11,291 bases of DNA from JANXZO01 sp964355115. GTDB lineage: Bacteria > Bacteroidota > Bacteroidia > Bacteroidales > FEN-979. The translations under genes were made by a program, and so were the position numbers. The notes under the pieces were generated by a model. The model was not told where the DNA came from and ran no database searches. It worked only from the letters and a program-made list of their open reading frames with translations. The stretch covers positions 1 through 11,291 of the forward strand of contig CAYHCQ010000114.1 in NCBI GenBank assembly GCA_964355115.1, given 5' to 3'. Below are positions 6,909 to 11,291 of this stretch, in pieces (the first letter of the stretch is position 1; every line of letters begins with the position of its first letter).

Positions 6909-7493
6909 TCAGAAATTTAAAAGTTCTTCGTAAAGCTCCTTAACAGGCAGACCCATCACATTGAAAAAGGATCCTTCAATCTTATTAATTCCAATATAGC
7001 CGATCCACTCCTGGATACCATAACCGCCTGCTTTATCAAACGGCTGGAAATTATCGATATAATAATCGATTTCATCAAGGCTAAGCTCTTTAAATGTGAC
7101 TGAAGAGAGGGCATGAAAAGTCTTGTTTTTCCTCTTCGATTTAAGGCAAACTGCTGTGATCACATCGTGTTTACGACCAGAAAGTTTCTGTAACATAGAA
7201 ACCGCCTCCGTATAATTGCCTGGTTTTCCGAGAATCTCATCCCCAAGAGAAACGATGGTATCGGCCGTTATCACGATGGCCTTTTCATCCATACGGGAGG
7301 TGTCAAAACTTGCCGCTTTTAGTTCAGCCAGATAAACTGCGATCTGCTCGGGTGATAATCCATCCGGATATACCTCAATCACCTGGGTGCTCCGGATCTC
7401 AAAATCAATACCAAGTTCCTTTAGCAGATACTGCCTGCGGGGCGATTGCGATGCCAGAATGATGTGCCGTCCCTGTAACCTGTAGTTTATCAT
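6909..7493 (-). CDS. maf: Maf-family nucleoside triphosphate pyrophosphatase
   Basis: The 194-aa product is a Maf/YhdE-type enzyme, which hydrolyses non-canonical or pyrimidine nucleoside triphosphates (typically dTTP/UTP in this subgroup) to monophosphates in the cytoplasm. Seen are the N-terminal nucleotide-binding motif LASQSPRR (13-20), VITADTIV with the catalytic Asp 78, GKP followed by AVSMLQKLSGRKHDV, and the C-terminal DKAGGYGIQEW...IEGSFFNVMGLPV typical of the family. Length is normal. The ATG follows the UbiA-gene TGA by 3 bp, so the two are surely co-transcribed and probably coupled. It is the last gene of its run. No hairpin terminator is visible after the stop, where the convergent gene begins at once. 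Confidence 0.94.
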   Translation of the reverse strand: MINYRLQGRHIILASQSPRRQYLLKELGIDFEIRSTQVIEVYPDGLSPEQIAVYLAELKAASFDTSRMDEKAIVITADTIVSLGDEILGKPGNYTEAVSMLQKLSGRKHDVITAVCLKSKRKNKTFHALSSVTFKELSLDEIDYYIDNFQPFDKAGGYGIQEWIGYIGINKIEGSFFNVMGLPVKELYEELLNF

Positions 7494-7496
7494 ATG

Positions 7497-8465
7497 TCAG
7501 ATACTTATAGATACCAGTTCCATTGATAAAATCCCTGCAAACATAATTAGTTTGCAGAGAGAACTCAGAAAATGAAAATCCTCTTTTTTCTTTGCACGGA
7601 AAAGCTGAAAAAGCAGATAAACAGCAGGCAACTGAACAACAAACATAAAATACCAGAATACCAGATACCATTCCCGTCGAATCATCCACACCTGGGAATA
7701 AACCAGGAGTACGATCGTAAGGAGAACGAGGCCGGCAACGATCCATCGAGTTGTGTTAATCCCTGCAACAATCGGAAGTGTGCGGCAGCCGAATGTTTTA
7801 TCCCCCTTATAATCCTCCATATCCTTAATAATTTCCCTGAAAAGTGAAACCAGGAAAGCAAACAATCCATAGGCAAAAAATAATTTCGCGACAAAGCTGA
7901 GTTCAGGCCTAACCGTGATGAACATAACCGGATCAAGGCGCAGCCACATGAATTCACCCACCCAGGTCAATAAAATCACAAGGGATGCAAAGAGAGCAAC
8001 AACCAGGTTTCCCCAGAGAACCATTCGCTTATAGCGGGCTGAATAAAACCACAACATACCGGAAATAACGGGAAAAATCATAGCCACAGCAAATGATCTG
8101 ACGCGAAAAGCCAGGTAAAATCCGACTAAAATGGCCAGGATATTTAGCAGGATATGCAATTTGATTGCACCCCGGGCAGAAATCAGCCGGTCGACTACAA
8201 GTTTGCCGGGCTTGTTGATAGCATCTATTTTTATATCGAAATAGTCGTTTATAACATACCCCCCCGACGCAAGAAGCAGAGTTGCAACAATCTGTAAAAT
8301 AAAATCATACCAGCGACTCATTGCAGAAGGATCGCCGTGATAGAGCAAAGGCTCCAGAATGCTGTACCGAAGCAATGTCTGGAGAAGTACCAATATTATC
8401 AGATTCGGCAACCGGATCAGCTGCGAAATCGCCTTTAGTTTTGAAACACCATCCATCTCAGCCAT
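7497..8465 (-). CDS. UbiA-family membrane prenyltransferase, substrate unknown
   Basis: The 322-aa product is an integral membrane protein with about eight hydrophobic segments and both Asp-rich motifs of the UbiA superfamily: NDYFDIKID (73-81) and KDMEDYKGD (214-222). These bind the Mg-diphosphate of a polyprenyl donor. Such enzymes attach prenyl chains to aromatic acceptors (quinone synthesis), to haem or to glycerol phosphate. Bacteroidota homologues are often labelled geranylgeranylglycerol-phosphate geranylgeranyltransferase, but the sequence alone does not decide the acceptor. MenA or UbiA proper are less likely given the kdsC-maf setting without quinone genes. Starting at ATG 8465 is natural; ATG 8456 would remove three residues. 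It follows kdsC after a 104-bp gap filled by a heptad repeat. Confidence 0.88.
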   Translation of the reverse strand: MAEMDGVSKLKAISQLIRLPNLIILVLLQTLLRYSILEPLLYHGDPSAMSRWYDFILQIVATLLLASGGYVINDYFDIKIDAINKPGKLVVDRLISARGAIKLHILLNILAILVGFYLAFRVRSFAVAMIFPVISGMLWFYSARYKRMVLWGNLVVALFASLVILLTWVGEFMWLRLDPVMFITVRPELSFVAKLFFAYGLFAFLVSLFREIIKDMEDYKGDKTFGCRTLPIVAGINTTRWIVAGLVLLTIVLLVYSQVWMIRREWYLVFWYFMFVVQLPAVYLLFQLFRAKKKEDFHFLSSLCKLIMFAGILSMELVSISI

Positions 8466-8486
8466 CTATCTCATTTAATTGCCAAT

Positions 8487-8570
8487 ACAACCTGAAAACT
8501 TCAATCATAAACCTATCAACCTTCAACTTAAAACTTATAACTTTTAACTCTTACCTCTTAACTTTTAACT
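8487..8570 (-). repeat. degenerate 7-bp tandem repeat, 12 units, between kdsC and UbiA gene
   Basis: Read on the minus strand from 8570 downward, the gap divides without remainder into twelve heptamers: AGTTAAA, AGTTAAG, AGGTAAG, AGTTAAA, AGTTATA, AGTTTTA, AGTTGAA, GGTTGAT, AGGTTTA, TGATTGA, AGTTTTC, AGGTTGT. The consensus is AGTTnnA. Units nearest kdsC are the most alike and those nearest the UbiA gene are decayed. The first unit begins at the final A of the kdsC stop codon. Its role is unknown. Confidence 0.8.
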
Positions 8571-9091
8571 CACCAGTGATAAGCATCATCATTCATCCAT
8601 TTCCCCTGAACTTTCAGTACCTGTTCAATGACATCCCTCACACACCCTTTTCCGCCACTGAAATGTGAAATATAGGTGGCCACAGATTTAATTTCCTCAG
8701 CCGCATCCGAAGGGCAGGTAGCTACCCCAGCAACCTTCATTACTTCATAATCAGGGATATCATCACCCATAAACAGTACATTTTCGGGCGAAAGATTATG
8801 CTGTTCAAGGTAAGAATGGTAAACTTCCAATTTTTTTTCAACCCCGAGGAAAACATCCATAACTTGCAATGATTCTAGACGTTGCATCATTGACTGTGAT
8901 TTCGCCCCAGAGATTACAGCAACGCGGTAGCCTTTCTTGCGCGCAAGCTGAAGTGCATAGCCATCCTTCACATTCGTTACACGATATGCTTCACCATCGC
9001 TGGTCATCATGATACTGCCGTCCGTAAGCACACCATCGTAATCGAAAATGAAGGTATTAACCTCGCGGAGCTGCTCCTTGTAATTAGCCAT
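8570..9091 (-). CDS. kdsC: 3-deoxy-D-manno-octulosonate 8-phosphate phosphatase (KdsC-type HAD)
   Basis: The 173-aa product is a capless C0-type HAD phosphatase of normal KdsC length. KdsC removes phosphate from KDO 8-phosphate to give KDO, the inner-core sugar of lipopolysaccharide. HAD motif I is FDYDGVLTDG, with nucleophile D17 and acid/base D19. Motif II is the Ser in VISGAKS (S61). Motif III is K86 or K87 in GVEKKLE. Motif IV is GDDIPDYEVM (109-118). The C-terminal GGKGCVRDVIE (147-156) matches the GGxGAVRE loop of KdsC that reaches the neighbouring subunit's active site. The related YrbI/CMP-acylneuraminate phosphatases are the main alternative. Its ATG overlaps the end of the DUF2520 gene by 8 bp (ATGGCTAA), implying coupling. 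The residues after the loop are family-typical in length. Confidence 0.9.
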   Translation of the reverse strand: MANYKEQLREVNTFIFDYDGVLTDGSIMMTSDGEAYRVTNVKDGYALQLARKKGYRVAVISGAKSQSMMQRLESLQVMDVFLGVEKKLEVYHSYLEQHNLSPENVLFMGDDIPDYEVMKVAGVATCPSDAAEEIKSVATYISHFSGGKGCVRDVIEQVLKVQGKWMNDDAYHW

Positions 9092-9875
9092 TGTTCTTTT
9101 TGTATTTAATAATATTATTACTGATCAGATTATAGACGTCCTGATAATCTGGCATTTCGGAAAGTAATTGGCGATGCTCCTCCATAACCTGCTGATCCCC
9201 CCTTACCGCCGGTCCTGTTTGCAGACTGAAAATATCCTCTACCCGCCAATTGTTCGCGGTTTGTTCGATCAGCGGCCCGAGCAGGTCAAACGGAATGTCG
9301 TTCTTCTTCAGCATATCCTTTGAGATTGTGTACATGAAATTGGTGAAATTACATGCTATAACTGCAGAAAGGTGAAGAATTTTTCGCTCATGGCTGTTCA
9401 TCCGGCACACAACAGAAGATAATCTCCGGGCAAGGCCGGTTAATTGTTCAAGTCCTTCGGAGCTTGCAGCCTCAACGCATAGAGGGATTTTGCGAAAACT
9501 AATAGCGCGTTTTCCGGAGAAGGTTTGCAACGGATAAAAGACACCTCTTTCATCTGTGACCTGCATTAATACATCCAGGTCAGTTGTGCCTGATGTATGC
9601 ACAACCAATCTGCCTGATAATTTAAGCATGCCTGCCACCGTGGCAATTGCATGGTCGCTGACTGCAACAATATACAGATCGGCGCTTTGGTTGATACTTT
9701 CGAAATCGGTGGTAAATGCGGCTCCAAGTTTTTTAGCCAGTTTTGCCCCGCGAACCGGAGAGCGGTTTACTACCTGAATAACCGTTACACCCGCGCGCAC
9801 AAGAGCGCTACCCAGGTGTGCTGCCAGGTTTCCGGCACCAATAATAACAACAGTCTCGATCTGTCTGGCACACAT
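9084..9875 (-). CDS. Rossmann-fold/DUF2520 oxidoreductase-like protein
   Basis: The 263-aa product has an N-terminal NAD(P)-binding Rossmann domain with VVIIGAGNLAAHLG (9-22), followed by QVVNRSPVRGAKLAKKLGA and ADLYIVAVSDHAI, as in the F420-dependent NADP reductase/ProC-like families. The C-terminal half (about 125-255) is DUF2520, with YPLQTFS (113-119) and the signature HLSAVIACNFTNFMY. The family is widespread in Bacteroidota, commonly beside the kdsC-like HAD gene, but its substrate is not established. It leads its run: a -7 promoter match lies 26 bp upstream, and its TAA overlaps the kdsC start by 8 bp. The link to KDO or lipid metabolism is only suggested by context. Confidence 0.85.
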   Translation of the reverse strand: MCARQIETVVIIGAGNLAAHLGSALVRAGVTVIQVVNRSPVRGAKLAKKLGAAFTTDFESINQSADLYIVAVSDHAIATVAGMLKLSGRLVVHTSGTTDLDVLMQVTDERGVFYPLQTFSGKRAISFRKIPLCVEAASSEGLEQLTGLARRLSSVVCRMNSHERKILHLSAVIACNFTNFMYTISKDMLKKNDIPFDLLGPLIEQTANNWRVEDIFSLQTGPAVRGDQQVMEEHRQLLSEMPDYQDVYNLISNNIIKYKKNNG

Positions 9876-9901
9876 CTACAGTAATTTTTCCTACAGAAGT
9901 A

Positions 9902-9909
9902 CAAATATA
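9902..9909 (-). promoter_or_regulatory. predicted -7 element for the DUF2520-kdsC-ubiA-maf run
   Basis: On the minus strand TATATTTG matches TAnnTTTG exactly, with 26 bases to the ATG at 9875, so the leader would be about 20 bases. The -33 position reads TCG, one mismatch from TTG at a 20-base spacer. It is the only good match on this strand in the 176-bp intergenic region. Confidence 0.5.
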
Positions 9910-9963
9910 TAGCATTACCCTCGTACGCCCGACCATCATAAGAAAAATACTCATACAGATTTC

Positions 9964-9997
9964 TCCTGCATTACTTTAAATTGCAGGAAACTGCAAT
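9964..9997 (+). promoter_or_regulatory. two mutually exclusive hairpins upstream of the thioredoxin-fold gene
   Basis: Three CTGCA/TGCAG half-sites lie close together. TCCTGCA (9964-9970) pairs perfectly with TGCAGGA (9982-9988) around an 11-base loop. ATTGCAG (9980-9986) pairs perfectly with CTGCAAT (9991-9997) around a GAAA tetraloop. The two stems share bases 9982-9986, so only one can form at a time. The first loop contains TACTTTA (9972-9978), a weak -7-like sequence. It may be an RNA switch or a DNA operator with three half-sites. No protein or ligand is known. Confidence 0.45.
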
Positions 9998-10042
9998 ATG
10001 AGGTTTTCAGGTTGCGTTAATAGTCAAACATATCCATTCTAA
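9998..10042 (+). other. possible 14-codon upstream ORF
   Basis: An ATG at 9998, immediately after the second hairpin, opens a 14-residue frame (MRFSGCVNSQTYPF) that stops with TAA at 10040-10042, 9 bp before the ATG of the thioredoxin-fold gene. It is in the same frame as that gene. Such a short ORF is expected often by chance, and no ribosome-binding site is visible. Confidence 0.2.
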
Positions 10043-10051
10043 AAGATACTC

Positions 10052-11239
10052 ATGAAGAAAAGTGCTGTAATAATTTCCATACTGATGGCGATCTCATTTT
10101 CTAATGGTTTCAGCCAAAACCGGTCTATTGCCTTTATCGAAAAACCATTCAGCGAGCTTTTATCCCAGGCAAAAACTCAGAAAAAACTGATCTTTATGGA
10201 TGCCTATACCACATGGTGCGGACCATGTAAGTGGATTTCGGCAAACATTTTCACCAATGATTCTGTTGCAGATTACTTCAACAAAAATTTTATCTGCACA
10301 AAATTCGATATGGAAAAGGGAGAAGGAACTGAACTTGGAAGCCGATATCAGGTGAGGGCCTACCCTACCCTGCTGTTCATCGATGGCGACGGAAACATGG
10401 TGCACAAGCGTGTTGGCGCCCCCCGGCAATTGAAAGAATATCTCGATATGGGCAAGGTTGCCCTTACCCCGGGACAGGGACTCGCTGCCCTTTCCAAGAG
10501 ATATAATGAGGGCGTTACTGATCCAGCAGAGATGATGATTTACCTAAAGCGTCTTCAAGAGGCCTATATGCCAGTGAATGTACCACTTGCCAAATACATG
10601 GCCACACAAAAGGACGAGGAATTGACCAGCACTTCTAACTGGAATCTGATCTACGCTTACAGCGATGATATGAATTCACGAGAATTTGTGTACCTCGTTA
10701 AAAACCAGGATAAATTCGCCGCGGTTCACACCCCGGATTCTGTTGAACAAAAGATCAGTGAGGTCTATTTAAAGGCACTGATAACCCAAACGCGGAGCAG
10801 ACAGTTTAAGGAAGAGGAGTATAATAAGACAAAACTAATAATCAGAGAATCGGGTTACTCCGGGGCTGAAAAGGTTATTTTCACCGCCGATATTAACATG
10901 TATCTGGGACAAGGACAGGCTGAAAAATTCTTTGAAGAGGTATACACCGGAACGGATAAGTATTATTCCGGTGATTACAAGATGCTCAACAGCCTGGCCT
11001 GGCAGGTTTTCACCATGACCGACGATGAAAAGTACCTGAAAAAGGCAGCAGACTGGGCCAAAAGATCGGTTGAGTTGAAAAATCAATCGGCCGGGAACGA
11101 TACTTATGCCCAGATCCTATTCAAACTCGGAAGAAAGGACGAGGCCATTCATCATGAAAAGATGGCTATTGAACTGGCCAAAAAAGAGGGAGCAGAGACA
11201 AAGGAATTCGAGCAAACGCTATTAAAAATGCAAGAGTAA
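10052..11239 (+). CDS. secreted thioredoxin-fold protein with helical/TPR-like C-terminus
   Basis: The 395-aa product has a signal peptide (residues 1-21, VIISILMAISFSNGFSQ). Residues about 25-135 are a thioredoxin domain: YTTWCGPCKW (52-61) holds the redox-active C56-x-x-C59, and RAYPTLLFIDGDG (102-114) holds the cis-proline P105. The pattern is like Thioredoxin_7/DsbD C-terminal-domain proteins. Residues about 140-395 are mostly helical, with a TPR-like segment near 313-380 (NSLAWQVF...YAQILFKLGRKDEAI). In the periplasm it would reduce or isomerise disulfides, or hold a thiol partner; the partner is unknown. The ATG at 10052 is chosen since it starts the signal peptide directly. It has its own transcription unit with a terminator at 11245-11274. 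Confidence 0.88.
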   Translation: MKKSAVIISILMAISFSNGFSQNRSIAFIEKPFSELLSQAKTQKKLIFMDAYTTWCGPCKWISANIFTNDSVADYFNKNFICTKFDMEKGEGTELGSRYQVRAYPTLLFIDGDGNMVHKRVGAPRQLKEYLDMGKVALTPGQGLAALSKRYNEGVTDPAEMMIYLKRLQEAYMPVNVPLAKYMATQKDEELTSTSNWNLIYAYSDDMNSREFVYLVKNQDKFAAVHTPDSVEQKISEVYLKALITQTRSRQFKEEEYNKTKLIIRESGYSGAEKVIFTADINMYLGQGQAEKFFEEVYTGTDKYYSGDYKMLNSLAWQVFTMTDDEKYLKKAADWAKRSVELKNQSAGNDTYAQILFKLGRKDEAIHHEKMAIELAKKEGAETKEFEQTLLKMQE

Positions 11240-11244
11240 TCGAG

Positions 11245-11274
11245 TAGGAGGAAAATGAAAAGATTTTCCTCCTA
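11245..11274 (+). terminator. strong hairpin terminator after the thioredoxin-fold gene
   Basis: Six bases after the TAA a perfect 12-bp inverted repeat forms: TAGGAGGAAAAT (11245-11256) and ATTTTCCTCCTA (11263-11274), with a 6-base loop, followed by TTTCATTTT. It is a good intrinsic-terminator candidate, though the T run is interrupted. A second pairing, GGAAAATGAAA (11250-11260) with TTTCATTTTCC (11275-11285), competes for the same bases. Confidence 0.7.
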
Positions 11275-11291
11275 TTTCATTTTCCGTCCTC

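Noticed and set aside
8487..8570. CRISPR-like array
   Set aside because: Units are only 7 bp with no spacers between them, and there are no cas genes.
8487..8570. Phase-variable contingency repeat
   Set aside because: Units are too diverged for efficient slippage and lie outside coding frames. At most the array alters spacing.
8321..8668. A plus-strand 115-codon open frame spanning the heptad repeat
   Set aside because: It lies antisense to the UbiA gene start, the repeat and the kdsC end. Its composition follows the repeat (Asn/Leu/Ile-rich) and it matches no family.
1..11291. Mobile element, prophage or defence island
   Set aside because: No transposase, integrase, terminal inverted repeats, target duplications or toxin/nuclease genes are visible. 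The tRNA at the edge shows no attachment-site duplication within the window.

Overview
The window looks like a chromosomal, mostly housekeeping segment from a member of the Bacteroidota, probably an environmental or uncultured Bacteroidales-like lineage. The clues are intermediate GC, genes that rarely show a Shine-Dalgarno sequence, several matches to the Bacteroidota -7 promoter element TAnnTTTG, and protein families with Bacteroidota-type features (ComEC with a degraded C-terminal domain, Maf, SurE with a PQSG motif, DUF2520-KdsC-UbiA-Maf gene order, and secreted proteins starting with an 'NLLPNPEFE' domain). I see no phage, transposon, CRISPR or defence genes, and no clear sign of recent transfer.

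Layout. At the left edge is the 5' two thirds of a tRNA-Asp gene (minus strand), with a good promoter of its own between it and the comEC stop. From 101 to 6099 a minus-strand run reads, in transcription order, surE, lpxB, two adjacent secreted TPR proteins, and comEC. surE and lpxB overlap by one base (TAATG). The surE promoter region (6100-6194) is shared with a plus-strand gene for a small secreted protein (6195-6905), which ends 3 bp from the stop of the convergent maf gene. A second minus-strand run (6909-9875) reads DUF2520/Rossmann protein, kdsC, UbiA-family prenyltransferase, maf. It contains an 8-bp overlap, a 3-bp gap, and a 104-bp gap that is mostly a degenerate 7-bp tandem repeat. 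After a 176-bp divergent region, a plus-strand secreted thioredoxin-fold protein (10052-11239) ends in a strong hairpin terminator.

How the genes fit together. lpxB (lipid A disaccharide synthase) and kdsC (KDO 8-phosphate phosphatase) belong to lipopolysaccharide core/lipid A synthesis. surE and maf are nucleotide-directed phosphatase and pyrophosphatase housekeeping enzymes. The UbiA protein is a membrane prenyltransferase of unknown substrate. comEC is the DNA-uptake channel. The TPR proteins, the small secreted protein and the thioredoxin-fold protein are exported and probably act in the periplasm or at the outer membrane. Nothing here amounts to a clear new system. The items most worth a second look are non-coding: the heptad repeat at 8487-8570 and the two competing hairpins plus a short upstream ORF before the thioredoxin-fold gene. 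On the protein side the main oddity is ComEC without metallo-beta-lactamase motifs.
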